From contig NZ_DIHC01000029.1 of assembly GCF_002419965.1 (NCBI RefSeq), forward strand, positions 32,493-96,492: a DNA stretch of 64,000 nt, in the 5' to 3' direction. Positions 32,867 through 41,004 of this stretch are shown here, in pieces. The number at the start of each line of letters is the position of its first letter. Position 1 is the stretch's first letter. The translations under genes and the position numbers were made by a program. This DNA is from Pseudomonas sp. UBA5706 (GTDB lineage Bacteria; Pseudomonadota; Gammaproteobacteria; Pseudomonadales; Pseudomonadaceae). The notes beneath the pieces are model-generated. The model was given only the letters and a program-made list of their open reading frames with translations, was not told the origin of the DNA and ran no database searches.

Positions 32867-33487
32867 TTACTTGGAGTAGAGCTCGACAATCAGGCTTTCG
32901 TTGATGTCGGCGGACAGATCACTGCGAGCTGGAACGTTTTTGAAAACGCCAGATTTCTTTTCAGTGTCTACTTCTACCCATTCTACGCGGCCACGTTGGG
33001 CACACAGATCGAGAGCCTGGACGATACGCAGCTGGTTCTTCGCCTTTTCGCGAATAGCGACCACATCACCAGCACGAACCTGGTAGGACGGAACGTTAAC
33101 GGTTTTGCCGTTCACGCTAACCGACTTATGCGATACCAATTGACGCGATTCGGCACGAGTGGAACCGAAGCCCATACGGTAGACGACGTTGTCCAGACGG
33201 CATTCGAGCAGCTGCAGCAGGTTCTCACCAGTAGCGCCTTTCTTGCCGGCAGCTTCTTTGTAGTAACCGCTGAACTGACGCTCGAGAACGCCATAGATAC
33301 GACGGACTTTCTGCTTCTCGCGAAGCTGGGTGCCGTAGTCGGACTGGCGACCGCGGCGTTGGCCGTGGATACCAGGTGCTGCTTCAATGTTGCACTTCGA
33401 TTCGATAGCGCGCACGCCGCTCTTCAGGAAGAGATCGGTGCCTTCGCGACGAGCGAGTTTGCATTTTGGACCAATGTAACGAGCCAT
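32867..33487 (-). CDS. rpsD: 30S ribosomal protein S4
   Basis: S4 is a primary 16S rRNA binder that starts 30S assembly and, in E. coli, represses the alpha operon by binding its leader. The 206-residue protein has MARYIGPKCKLARREGTDLF at the N-terminus and the S4 RNA-binding motif in LVSHKSVSVNGKTVNVPSYQ. It lacks the zinc-type CxxC form. It is 19 bp after rpsK. Confidence 0.98.
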   Translation of the reverse strand: MARYIGPKCKLARREGTDLFLKSGVRAIESKCNIEAAPGIHGQRRGRQSDYGTQLREKQKVRRIYGVLERQFSGYYKEAAGKKGATGENLLQLLECRLDNVVYRMGFGSTRAESRQLVSHKSVSVNGKTVNVPSYQVRAGDVVAIREKAKNQLRIVQALDLCAQRGRVEWVEVDTEKKSGVFKNVPARSDLSADINESLIVELYSK

Positions 33488-33505
33488 TCTTTACAATCTC
33501 CTGGA

Positions 33506-33895
33506 TTACACGCGGCGCTTCTTCGGCGGACGGCACCCGTTATGCGGGATTGGCGTCACGTCGGTGATGCTGGCGATCTTGTAGCCACAGCCGTTCAATG
33601 CACGGACAGCGGATTCACGACCCGGACCTGGACCCTTGACGTTAACGTCGAGGTTTTTCAGGCCGTATTCCAGCGCAGCTTGACCAGCACGCTCAGCAGC
33701 TACTTGAGCAGCGAACGGGGTGGACTTGCGGGAACCGCGGAAACCCGAACCACCAGAGGTAGCCCAGGAAAGAGCGTTGCCTTGACGGTCGGTAATGGTC
33801 ACGATGGTGTTGTTAAAAGATGCATGGATGTGGGCGATGCCATCAACCACTGTCTTTTTAACTTTTTTACGAGGACGAGCAGCAGGTTTTGCCAT
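33506..33895 (-). CDS. rpsK: 30S ribosomal protein S11
   Basis: S11 lines the platform near the E site. The 129-residue protein contains GIAHIHASFNNTIVTITDRQ and the basic C-terminal NGCRPPKKRRV. The beginning MAKPAARPRKKVKKTV is typical for pseudomonads. It sits 30 bp after rpsM in the alpha operon. Confidence 0.98.
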   Translation of the reverse strand: MAKPAARPRKKVKKTVVDGIAHIHASFNNTIVTITDRQGNALSWATSGGSGFRGSRKSTPFAAQVAAERAGQAALEYGLKNLDVNVKGPGPGRESAVRALNGCGYKIASITDVTPIPHNGCRPPKKRRV

Positions 33896-33925
33896 GATTT
33901 AATTCCTGTCGATTCGCTGGGGCGA

Positions 33926-34282
33926 TTACTTGCGGATCGGCTTACGCGGACCTTTACGGGTACGCGCGTTGGTCTTGGTACGCTGACCGCGCACTGGAAG
34001 ACCGCGACGATGACGCAGACCGCGGTAGCAACCGAGGTCCATCAAGCGCTTGATTTTCATGTTGATTTCGCGACGCAGGTCACCTTCAGTGGTGAACTTC
34101 GCGACTTCGCCACGCAGCTGTTCAATCTGCTCATCGCTCAGATCTTTGATCTTTGCCGCCGGGTTAACCCCGGTGGTAGCACAGATTTTCTGTGCAGTCG
34201 TGCGACCAACACCATAGATGTAGGTCAGCGAGATAACAGTATGCTTGTTATCTGGAATGTTAACGCCTGCAATACGGGCCAT
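33926..34282 (-). CDS. rpsM: 30S ribosomal protein S13
   Basis: S13 sits at the head of the small subunit and contacts P-site tRNA and the large subunit. The 118-residue protein reads MARIAGVNIPDNKHTVISLT and carries RGLRHRRGLPVRGQRTKTNA and a basic C-terminal tail (KGPRKPIRK). It is the first gene of the alpha operon; its 5' region (34283-34370) holds a sigma-70 promoter and would contain any S4-responsive structure. Confidence 0.98.
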   Translation of the reverse strand: MARIAGVNIPDNKHTVISLTYIYGVGRTTAQKICATTGVNPAAKIKDLSDEQIEQLRGEVAKFTTEGDLRREINMKIKRLMDLGCYRGLRHRRGLPVRGQRTKTNARTRKGPRKPIRK

Positions 34283-34341
34283 TCAGTGGGACTCCAATTG
34301 ACAGCTACCTACGCCCCGGAAGCCAAGAAATAGGGCGCGAG

Positions 34342-34370
34342 ATAATATCGCTGTAATAACAAATAATCAA
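34342..34370 (-). promoter_or_regulatory. Promoter of the alpha operon (rpsM-rpsK-rpsD-rpoA-rplQ)
   Basis: On the minus strand, TTGATT (34365-34370) and TATTAT (34342-34347) are spaced by 17 bp, close to the sigma-70 consensus. The -35 abuts the terminator hairpin at 34371-34394. Transcription would start near 34335, giving a leader of about 52 nt before rpsM. Confidence 0.8.
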
Positions 34371-34394
34371 CCCAGCAGCGCACTAGCTGCTGGG
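34371..34394 (-). terminator. Terminator hairpin between rpmJ and rpsM
   Basis: Arms CCCAGCAGC (34371-34379) and GCTGCTGGG (34386-34394) are perfectly complementary. On the transcribed strand the tail is TTGATTATTTGTTATT, T-rich but interrupted, and includes the -35 of the next promoter. It probably ends most spc-operon transcripts. Confidence 0.75.
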
Positions 34395-34413
34395 CTTTTA
34401 GCACAGATCACAC

Positions 34414-34530
34414 TCAGCCTTGGCGCTGTTTGTGACGTGGTTCCGCGCTGCAAATTACTCGAACAACACCTTCGCGGCGAATAATCTTGCAGTTACGGCA
34501 CAGCTTTTTCACCGATGCACGAACTTTCAT
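34414..34530 (-). CDS. rpmJ: 50S ribosomal protein L36 (zinc-binding form)
   Basis: A 38-residue protein starting [20 protein letters not shown] and ending PRHKQRQG. Cys11, Cys14, Cys27 and His33 form the zinc site, so this is the C+ form that needs zinc. It follows secY after 28 bp as the last gene of the spc operon. Pseudomonads can have a second, zinc-free L36 elsewhere under Zur control; none is in this window. Confidence 0.97.
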
Positions 34531-34558
34531 CACCAACTCCTCGAACCTTATGGGTGCT

Positions 34559-35890
34559 TCAGCGCAGCATGCCGCTGCCGTAGCCCTTCAGGTTGGCTTT
34601 CTTCATCAGGGATTCATACTGGTGCGAAACGAGGTGAGATTGCACTTGGGACATGAAGTCCATCACAACCACGACCACGATCAGCAACGAGGTCCCGCCA
34701 AGGTAGAACGGCACGTTTGCCGCAACCACCAGAAACTGGGGCAGCAGGCACACGGCCATCATATAAAGAGCACCGAACATGGTCAGTCGAGTCAGAACGC
34801 CATCGATATAGCGTGCAGACTGCTCACCAGGACGAATGCCCGGAATAAAGGCACCGGACTTCTTCAGGTTTTCCGCTACGTCTTTCGGATTGAACATCAA
34901 CGCCGTATAGAAGAAGCAGAAGAAAATAATCCCTGCACTAAACAGCAGAATATTCAACGGCTGACCAGGAGCGATCGACTGCGAGATGTCCTGTAACCAG
35001 CCCATACCTTCAGACTGACCGAACCAGGCACCCAACGAAGCCGGAAACAGCAAGATGCTGCTCGCAAAAATGGCCGGAATTACACCAGCCATGTTCACTT
35101 TCAAAGGCAAGTGGCTTGTCTGCGCTGCGAAGACCTTGCGGCCCTGCTGACGCTTGGCGTAGTGAACAGCGATACGACGCTGACCACGCTCAATGAACAC
35201 CACGAAACCGATGATCGCTACTGCCAGCAAACCGATGGCGACCAAAGCGAAAATGTTGATATCACCTTGACGTGCAGACTCGAAAGACTGCCCGATCGCT
35301 CTCGGAAGACCGGCGACGATACCCGAAAAAATCAACATCGAGATACCGTTACCAACACCGCGCTCAGTGATCTGCTCGCCCAGCCACATCATGAACAGCG
35401 CACCAGCCACAAAGGTGGTGACCGCCACGAAGTGGAAGCCGATATCTGCAGAAAAAGCAACGCCCTGACCGGCCAAACCAATGGACATACCAATAGCTTG
35501 AACCAGTGCCAGGACGACGGTGCCATAGCGGGTGTATTGACTGATCTTGCGACGACCAGCCTCACCTTCCTTCTTCAACTGCTCCAGTTGCGGACTGACA
35601 GCGGTCATGAGCTGCATGATGATCGATGCCGAAATGTACGGCATGATCCCCAGTGCAAAAATGCTCATGCGCTCCAGTGCGCCACCGGAAAACATGTTGA
35701 ACAAGCTAAGAATGGTCCCCTCATTCTGTCGAAACAGGTCCGCCAGCCGGTCAGGGTTAATACCTGGAACTGGGATATGCGCACCGATCCGATAGACGAT
35801 AATCGCCAGGAACAGAAAACGCAGACGAGCCCAGAGCTCGGACAACCCGCCGCTTTTGCTGAGCGCTGAGAGAGCACCTTGCTTAGCCAT
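34559..35890 (-). CDS. secY: Preprotein translocase subunit SecY
   Basis: SecY forms the protein-conducting channel of the inner membrane with SecE (also in this window) and SecG. The 443-residue protein has ten predicted transmembrane helices; it begins [20 protein letters not shown] and includes the conserved [14 protein letters not shown] loop ([18 protein letters not shown]) and the C-terminal loop [22 protein letters not shown]. Its ATG directly follows the rplO stop with no gap, so translation is coupled. Confidence 0.98.
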
Positions 35891-36322
35891 TTATTCCTCG
35901 AACTTGCCGCCAGCTGCTTCGATAGCCGCACGCGCACCTTTGGTGGCTGCGATACCTTTAAGGATGACTGCGCGAGTAACCTCACCGGACAGCATGATTT
36001 TCACGCGCTGTACGTTTTGGTTGATCACGTTCGCATCCTTCAGGGACTGCACAGTTACGACGCCTTCCACTTTAGCCAGCTCGGAAGTGCGAACTTCTGC
36101 ACGATCCATAGCTTTCAAAGAGACGAAACCGAACTTAGGCAGACGACGATGCAACGGCTGTTGGCCGCCTTCGAAGCCCGGAGCGATGGTGCCACCGGAA
36201 CGGGAGGTTTGACCTTTGTGGCCGCGGCCACCGGTTTTACCCAAACCACTACCGATACCACGGCCCGGACGATGCTTCTCGCGACGGGAACCCGGCGCTG
36301 GACTCAGATCATTGAGTTTCAT
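35891..36322 (-). CDS. rplO: 50S ribosomal protein L15
   Basis: L15 is a late-assembly 50S protein. The 143-residue protein has the glycine-rich extended N-terminus (MKLNDLSPAPGSRREKHRPG, RGIGSGLGKTGGRGHKGQTSR) and the globular C-terminal LSGEVTRAVILKGIAATKGA. It abuts secY with no spacer and follows rpmD by 3 bp. Confidence 0.98.
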   Translation of the reverse strand: MKLNDLSPAPGSRREKHRPGRGIGSGLGKTGGRGHKGQTSRSGGTIAPGFEGGQQPLHRRLPKFGFVSLKAMDRAEVRTSELAKVEGVVTVQSLKDANVINQNVQRVKIMLSGEVTRAVILKGIAATKGARAAIEAAGGKFEE

Positions 36323-36325
36323 CGA

Positions 36326-36502
36326 TTAACCCTCGACTCGCAGCATGTAGTAAGCCTTATTGATCATCCCACGGTTTTCCGGGGTATCAACGACTTCTAC
36401 AGTGTGACCGATGCGACGCAGACCCAGACCCTTAACGCACAATTTGTGGTTAGGGATGCGGCCGGTCATGCTTTTGATCAAAGTAACTTTAACGGTAGCC
36501 AT
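36326..36502 (-). CDS. rpmD: 50S ribosomal protein L30
   Basis: A 58-residue protein, MATVKVTLIKSMTGRIPNHK and ending INKAYYMLRVEG, the bacterial short L30. It fits exactly between rpsE (2 bp upstream) and rplO (3 bp downstream), as in other gammaproteobacterial spc operons. Confidence 0.97.
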   Translation of the reverse strand: MATVKVTLIKSMTGRIPNHKLCVKGLGLRRIGHTVEVVDTPENRGMINKAYYMLRVEG

Positions 36503-36504
36503 GA

Positions 36505-37005
36505 TCAGATGATCTCCTCAACGTTCAGGCCGCGCTTGGCAGCGATCGACTCAGGAGACTGCATGGCCTTCAAACCCTTGAACGTTGCGTGAACAACGTT
36601 GACCGGGTTGGTCGAGCCGTAGCACTTGGCCAACACGTTCTGAACGCCAGCAACCTCAAGAACGGCACGCATTGCGCCGCCAGCGATGATGCCAGTACCT
36701 TCAGAAGCAGGCTGCATGTAGACCTTAGAAGCGCCGTGTGCGGACTTCATGGCGTACTGCAGAGTTGTGCCGTTCAGATCAACTTGGATCATATTGCGAC
36801 GAGCAGCTTCCATTGCCTTCTGGATCGCAGCAGGCACTTCACGCGACTTGCCACGGCCGAAGCCAACACGGCCCTTACCATCACCAACCACGGTCAACGC
36901 GGTGAAAGTGAAGATACGGCCGCCTTTTACGGTTTTTGCTACGCGATTAACCTGAACCAGCTTCTCGATGTAGCCTTCGTCGCGTTTTTGGTCGTTATTT
37001 GCCAT
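36505..37005 (-). CDS. rpsE: 30S ribosomal protein S5
   Basis: S5 shapes the mRNA entry channel and decoding fidelity. The 166-residue protein has the double-stranded RNA-binding-like N-domain (VNRVAKTVKGGRIFTFTALT, VVGDGKGRVGFGRGKSREVP) and the C-domain GTGIIAGGAMRAVLEVAGVQ. The loop positions where spectinomycin-resistance changes are known (VAKTVKGG) look wild type. It is 3 bp after rplR. Confidence 0.98.
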   Translation of the reverse strand: MANNDQKRDEGYIEKLVQVNRVAKTVKGGRIFTFTALTVVGDGKGRVGFGRGKSREVPAAIQKAMEAARRNMIQVDLNGTTLQYAMKSAHGASKVYMQPASEGTGIIAGGAMRAVLEVAGVQNVLAKCYGSTNPVNVVHATFKGLKAMQSPESIAAKRGLNVEEII

Positions 37006-37008
37006 AAC

Positions 37009-37359
37009 TTAGAACTCCAGCCCGCCTTCACGAGCAGCATCAGCCAGCGCCTTGACGCGACCGTGGTACTTGAAGCCAGAACGATCAAAAGCCACTTGCG
37101 ATACACCGGCGGCTTTCGCACGCTCAGCGATCAGCTGGCCAACTTTAGTGGCCGCGTCGATGTTGCCAGTGGCGCCATCACGCAGTTCTTTGTCCAAAGT
37201 CGAGGCATTTGCCAGGACCTTGCTGCCGTCGGCCGAAATGACCTGGGCATAAATGTGCTGCGAAGAGCGGTACACGCAGAGACGCACGACTTCGAGTTCG
37301 TGCATTTTCAGGCGTGCTTTGCGAGCGCGACGCAGTCGGGTAACTTTTTTGACGGTCAT
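37009..37359 (-). CDS. rplR: 50S ribosomal protein L18
   Basis: L18 binds 5S rRNA and brings it to the large subunit together with L5. The 116-residue protein starts MTVKKVTRLRRARKARLKMH and has RLCVYRSSQHIYAQVISADG and the C-terminal FDRSGFKYHGRVKALADAAR. It is spaced 10 bp from rplF. Confidence 0.98.
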   Translation of the reverse strand: MTVKKVTRLRRARKARLKMHELEVVRLCVYRSSQHIYAQVISADGSKVLANASTLDKELRDGATGNIDAATKVGQLIAERAKAAGVSQVAFDRSGFKYHGRVKALADAAREGGLEF

Positions 37360-37369
37360 TTGCTATGCC

Positions 37370-37903
37370 CTACTTCTTCTTGGCTTCTTTACGACGGACG
37401 ACTTCGTCCGCGTAACGCACGCCTTTGCCTTTGTACGGCTCTGGACGGCGGAAGTCGCGGATCTCAGCGGCCACTTGACCAACCAACTGCTTGTCGATAC
37501 CCCGGATGAAGATATCGGTTTGGTTGGGGGTCTCAGCGGTGATGCCTGCTGGCAATTCGTAGTCCACTGGGTGCGAGAAGCCAAGGGCCAGGTTCAGCAC
37601 CGTGCCTTTTGCTTGCGCTTTGTAACCAACACCGACCAGCTGGAGCTTGCGCTCGAAGCCTTGGCTTACGCCTTGGACCATGTTGTTTACCAACGCACGA
37701 GTGGTACCGGCCATTGCGCGAGTCTGTTGATCGCCATTGCGAGCAGCGAAACGCAACTCACCGGCTTCTTCAACGATTTCAACGGACGAATGAATGTTCA
37801 GGTCCAGAGTGCCTTTAGCACCCTTCACCGAAAGTTGCTGGCCGACGAGTTTGACTTCGACGCCTGCTGGCAACTTAACGGGGTTCTTAGCTACGCGTGA
37901 CAT
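37370..37903 (-). CDS. rplF: 50S ribosomal protein L6
   Basis: L6 lies by the factor-binding site near the sarcin-ricin loop. The 177-residue protein starts MSRVAKNPVKLPAGVEVKLV and ends with the RNA-binding signature PEPYKGKGVRYADEVVRRKE. It is 12 bp after rpsH. Confidence 0.98.
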   Translation of the reverse strand: MSRVAKNPVKLPAGVEVKLVGQQLSVKGAKGTLDLNIHSSVEIVEEAGELRFAARNGDQQTRAMAGTTRALVNNMVQGVSQGFERKLQLVGVGYKAQAKGTVLNLALGFSHPVDYELPAGITAETPNQTDIFIRGIDKQLVGQVAAEIRDFRRPEPYKGKGVRYADEVVRRKEAKKK

Positions 37904-37915
37904 GCTTATCCCCCC

Positions 37916-38308
37916 TTAGAACACAGTGCAAAGCACTTCGCCGCCGACACCGGCAGCGCGCGCAGCACGATCCGTCATCACACCTTTGTTGGTGGAGACG
38001 ATAGACACACCGAGGCCGCCACGAACTTTTGGCAGATCATCGACGGACTTGTACTGACGCAGGCCTGGACGGCTAACGCGCTTGACTTCCTCGATGACCG
38101 GACGGCCTTCGAAGTACTTCAGCTCGATAGACAGCAAGGGCTTGGTTTCGCTGCTGATCTGATAACCCGCAATGTAGCCTTCGTCCTTCAGGACTTTAGC
38201 TACAGCCACCTTCAAAGTGGAGGATGGCATGCTTACGACGGGCTTTTCGGCCATCTGGGCATTACGGATACGAGTTAGCATGTCCGCTAACGGGTCCTGC
38301 ATACTCAT
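37916..38308 (-). CDS. rpsH: 30S ribosomal protein S8
   Basis: S8 binds helix 21 of 16S rRNA and in E. coli represses the spc operon by binding an rRNA-like site near rplE. The 130-residue protein begins MSMQDPLADMLTRIRNAQMA and ends with the conserved GLGVSIVSTNKGVMTDRAAR. Unusually, 213 bp separate it from rpsN, and that gap holds a terminator-like hairpin and a consensus-like promoter, so rpsH heads its own transcription unit here. Confidence 0.98.
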   Translation of the reverse strand: MSMQDPLADMLTRIRNAQMAEKPVVSMPSSTLKVAVAKVLKDEGYIAGYQISSETKPLLSIELKYFEGRPVIEEVKRVSRPGLRQYKSVDDLPKVRGGLGVSIVSTNKGVMTDRAARAAGVGGEVLCTVF

Positions 38309-38407
38309 GGGCTAGACGCTCCTAATACAAAATAATTAGCCTTACGGCTACTGCTTGTCGCCACAAAAACACGGGCACGTGAGGACACGGGCTCTGGCGA
38401 GCCGGCA

Positions 38408-38436
38408 ATTCTAGACGCACGCTAGAAACGAATCAA
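38408..38436 (-). promoter_or_regulatory. Internal promoter of the spc operon, upstream of rpsH
   Basis: On the minus strand, TTGATT (38431-38436) and TAGAAT (38408-38413) are spaced exactly 17 bp. The -35 hexamer is part of the right arm of the hairpin 38429-38458. Predicted start near 38401 leaves a leader of about 93 nt before rpsH. Confidence 0.8.
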
Positions 38437-38458
38437 GCCCCAAAAGGGGCTTGATTCG
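38429..38458 (-). terminator. Strong hairpin between rpsN and rpsH
   Basis: A perfect inverted repeat with 13-bp arms (CGAATCAAGCCCC and GGGGCTTGATTCG) and a 4-nt loop. After the hairpin on the transcribed strand comes only TTTC, so termination may be partial. It may separate the S10/early-spc transcripts from the later spc genes. Confidence 0.7.
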
Positions 38459-38465
38459 AATTCAG

Positions 38466-38509
38466 GTCTCACGCTGGTCAGTTTCCGAAGATCCCGACCA
38501 GCACGAGAC
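38466..38509 (-). other. Second hairpin just after the rpsN stop
   Basis: Arms 38466-38479 (GTCTCACGCTGGTC) and 38496-38509 (GACCAGCACGAGAC) pair over 14 positions with two mismatches, leaving a 16-nt loop. With the 38429-38458 hairpin it makes a double stem directly 3' of rpsN, which could protect or process the upstream mRNA. Confidence 0.55.
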
Positions 38510-38521
38510 AAGAGGTGCGGC

Positions 38522-38827
38522 TTACCAGCTGGCTTTCACCAGACCCGGAACGTCACCACGCATTGCAGCTTGACGCAGCATGTTACGGCCCAGGCCGAAC
38601 TTGCGGTAAACGCCGTGCGGACGACCAGTCAGGCGGCAACGGTTACGCATGCGCGAGGCACTTGCGTCACGTGGCTGCTTCTGCAGGGCAACTGTCGCTT
38701 CCCAACGCGCTTCCGGACTTGCGTTCAGATCAACGATGATTGCTTTCAGTGCTGCACGCTTGGTGGCGTACTTGGCAACAGCAAGCTGACGCTTCAGCTC
38801 ACGGTTTTTCATGCTCTTCTTGGCCAT
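38522..38827 (-). CDS. rpsN: 30S ribosomal protein S14 (zinc-free long form)
   Basis: S14 assembles late in the 30S head. The 101-residue protein starts at 38827 with MAKKSMKNRELKRQLAVAKY; an in-frame upstream start would extend it without homology. It ends RCRLTGRPHGVYRKFGLGRN and onward to KASW. It has no CxxC pairs, so it is the C-minus form that does not need zinc. It is 13 bp after rplE and is followed by an unusually long structured gap. Confidence 0.98.
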   Translation of the reverse strand: MAKKSMKNRELKRQLAVAKYATKRAALKAIIVDLNASPEARWEATVALQKQPRDASASRMRNRCRLTGRPHGVYRKFGLGRNMLRQAAMRGDVPGLVKASW

Positions 38828-38840
38828 GGTCCTACTCCAA

Positions 38841-39380
38841 TCAGTTGCGGAACGGGAACTTAAAAGCACGCAGCAATGCGCGACCTTCTTCGTCCGTACG
38901 AGCAGTGGTGGTCAGGGTAATGTCCAGACCGCGCAGGGCATCGATCTTGTCGTAATCGATTTCCGGGAAAATGATCTGCTCTTTGACACCCATGCTGTAG
39001 TTGCCACGACCATCGAAGGACTTAGCATTCAGGCCGCGGAAGTCGCGCACCCGAGGCAGGGAGATCGACAGCAGACGATCCAGGAACTCATACATACGCT
39101 CACGGCGCAGAGTCACTTTTACGCCAATCGGCCAACCTTCACGGACTTTGAAGCCAGCGATGGATTTCCGAGCGTAAGTCACAACGACTTTCTGACCGGT
39201 GATCTTTTCCAGGTCAGCAACAGCGTGCTCGATGACTTTCTTGTCACCGATCGCTTCGCCCAGACCCATGTTCAGGGTGATCTTTGTTACGCGTGGAACT
39301 TCCATCACGTTCGACAGCTTAAGTTCTTCCTTAAGCTTCGGTGCGATTTCCTTCCAGTAAATCTCTTTCAGTCGTGCCAT
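38841..39380 (-). CDS. rplE: 50S ribosomal protein L5
   Basis: L5 binds 5S rRNA and contacts P-site tRNA in the central protuberance. The 179-residue protein includes ITLNMGLGEAIGDKKVIEHA, KSIAGFKVREGWPIGVKVTL and the C-terminal LDITLTTTARTDEEGRALL. In E. coli the S8 translational target lies at the start of this gene. Confidence 0.98.
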   Translation of the reverse strand: MARLKEIYWKEIAPKLKEELKLSNVMEVPRVTKITLNMGLGEAIGDKKVIEHAVADLEKITGQKVVVTYARKSIAGFKVREGWPIGVKVTLRRERMYEFLDRLLSISLPRVRDFRGLNAKSFDGRGNYSMGVKEQIIFPEIDYDKIDALRGLDITLTTTARTDEEGRALLRAFKFPFRN

Positions 39381-39400
39381 GGTCTTCTACCTAGCAGTGT

Positions 39401-39715
39401 TCAAGCATCAACCGCTTTTTGGGTCGACTTGAAGACACGAATTTTTTTGCCGTCTTCAACTTTGAAACCAACGCGGTCAGCCTTGTTGGTTGCGCCGTTG
39501 AAAATGGCGACGTTGGAAGCGTGCAGTGGCGCTTCTTTCTCGACGATACCGCCCTGTACGCCCGACATCGGGTTAGGCTTGGTATGACGCTTCACCAGGT
39601 TGATCCCACCAACGACCAAACGGTCGTCAGCGAGAACCTTGAGCACCTTACCGCGCTTACCTTTGTCTTTGCCGGCGATCACGATGATCTCGTCGTCACG
39701 ACGAATCTTTTGCAT
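39401..39715 (-). CDS. rplX: 50S ribosomal protein L24
   Basis: L24 starts 50S assembly together with L3. The 104-residue protein has a KOW motif at its start (MQKIRRDDEIIVIAGKDKGK, RGKVLKV) and ends RVFKSTQKAVDA. It lies 11 bp after rplN. Confidence 0.98.
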   Translation of the reverse strand: MQKIRRDDEIIVIAGKDKGKRGKVLKVLADDRLVVGGINLVKRHTKPNPMSGVQGGIVEKEAPLHASNVAIFNGATNKADRVGFKVEDGKKIRVFKSTQKAVDA

Positions 39716-39726
39716 GTCGGATCTCC

Positions 39727-40095
39727 TTACAGCACTTCTGGGGCGAGCGAGACGATCTTCATGAACTTCTCAGAGCGAAGTTCACGGGTCACTGGCCCAA
39801 AGATACGGGTACCGATCGGCTCTTGCTTGTTGTTCAACAGAACAGCAGCGTTGCCATCGAAGCGGATGATGGAGCCGTCTGCACGACGAACACCGTGGCG
39901 AGTGCGGACCACTACTGCAGTCATCACTTGACCTTTTTTCACCTTGCCGCGAGGAATTGCTTCCTTGACGGTTACTTTGATGATGTCACCGATACCAGCG
40001 TAACGACGATGAGAGCCACCAAGCACCTTGATGCACATAACGCGGCGTGCGCCGCTGTTATCGGCCACATCGAGCATGGATTGAGTCTGAATCAT
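39727..40095 (-). CDS. rplN: 50S ribosomal protein L14
   Basis: L14 forms inter-subunit bridges and is the RsfS silencing-factor site. The 122-residue protein starts MIQTQSMLDVADNSGARRVM and ends RSEKFMKIVSLAPEVL, highly conserved throughout. It is 23 bp after rpsQ. Confidence 0.98.
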   Translation of the reverse strand: MIQTQSMLDVADNSGARRVMCIKVLGGSHRRYAGIGDIIKVTVKEAIPRGKVKKGQVMTAVVVRTRHGVRRADGSIIRFDGNAAVLLNNKQEPIGTRIFGPVTRELRSEKFMKIVSLAPEVL

Positions 40096-40118
40096 ATAAT
40101 TTCTCCGACCCCTAGCCC

Positions 40119-40385
40119 TTAGACTTCCACAGCGCGTTCGAGAACATCAACCAACGCCCAAGATTTGGTCTTGGCCATCGGACGAGTTTCACGAATAGTG
40201 ACCTTGTCGCCGATGTGGCATTGGTTGGTTTCGTCGTGCGCGTGCAGCTTAGTCGAACGCTTAACGTATTTACCGTAGATAGGGTGCTTTACGCGACGCT
40301 CGATCAGTACGGTGATGGTCTTGTCCATCTTGTCGCTGACGACACGGCCAGTCAGCGTACGGACGGTTTTTTCGGCTTCAGCCAT
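40119..40385 (-). CDS. rpsQ: 30S ribosomal protein S17
   Basis: S17 is an early-binding OB-fold protein of the 30S body. The 88-residue protein has LTGRVVSDKMDKTITVLIER and VKHPIYGKYVKRSTKLHAHD. The start is 2 bp from the rpmC stop. Confidence 0.98.
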   Translation of the reverse strand: MAEAEKTVRTLTGRVVSDKMDKTITVLIERRVKHPIYGKYVKRSTKLHAHDETNQCHIGDKVTIRETRPMAKTKSWALVDVLERAVEV

Positions 40386-40387
40386 GA

Positions 40388-40579
40388 TTACTTACCTGCC
40401 TGCTGGTTGAGCACAGTCTTCACGCGAGCGATGTCACGCTTAACTTGCGAGAGCAGGTGAGACTGCCCCAACTGGCCAGTTGCTTTCTGCATACGCAGAT
40501 TGAACTGGTCGCGCAGCAAGCCGAGCAGTTGCTCGTTCAGTTGCTGTGCTGATTTTTCACGAAGTTCATTCGCTTTCAT
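40388..40579 (-). CDS. rpmC: 50S ribosomal protein L29
   Basis: A 63-residue helical protein near the tunnel exit and the trigger factor/SRP docking site. The ATG at 40579 begins at the A of the rplP stop (TGATG), giving [20 protein letters not shown]; a GTG one codon upstream is less likely. Confidence 0.97.
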
Positions 40580-40992
40580 CACATCACCGTCCGCTTAACA
40601 AAGGAGGTGGCGAGCGGCAGCTTTGCAGCAGCCAGGGCGAAAGCCTCACGCGCCAACTCTTCGGAAACACCCTCGATCTCATACAGGACTTTGCCTGGCT
40701 GAATCTGGGCAACCCAGTATTCGACGTTACCCTTACCTTTACCCATCCGAACTTCGAGGGGCTTTTTGGAAATAGGCTTGTCCGGGAATACACGGATCCA
40801 GATCTTGCCGCCACGTTTCACGTGACGGGTCAGAGCACGACGCGCTGACTCGATCTGACGAGCGGTGAGACGACCACGAGCAACAGACTTCAGCGCATAT
40901 TCGCCGAAACTGACTTTGCTACCGCGCAATGCCAGACCACGGTTGTGGCCGGTCATCTGCTTGCGGAACTTCGTACGCTTTGGTTGCAACAT
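40579..40992 (-). CDS. rplP: 50S ribosomal protein L16
   Basis: L16 positions A-site tRNA near the peptidyl-transferase centre. The 137-residue protein has [40 protein letters not shown] and [19 protein letters not shown]; the Arg in the latter region is the known hydroxylation-site neighbourhood. Its stop shares a base with the rpmC start. Confidence 0.98.
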
Positions 40993-41004
40993 TTGGCGTA
41001 CCCC

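Noticed and set aside
40388..40582. Start of rpmC one codon earlier at GTG
   Set aside because: The ATG overlapping the rplP stop (TGATG) gives the usual L29 N-terminus and a typical coupled junction.
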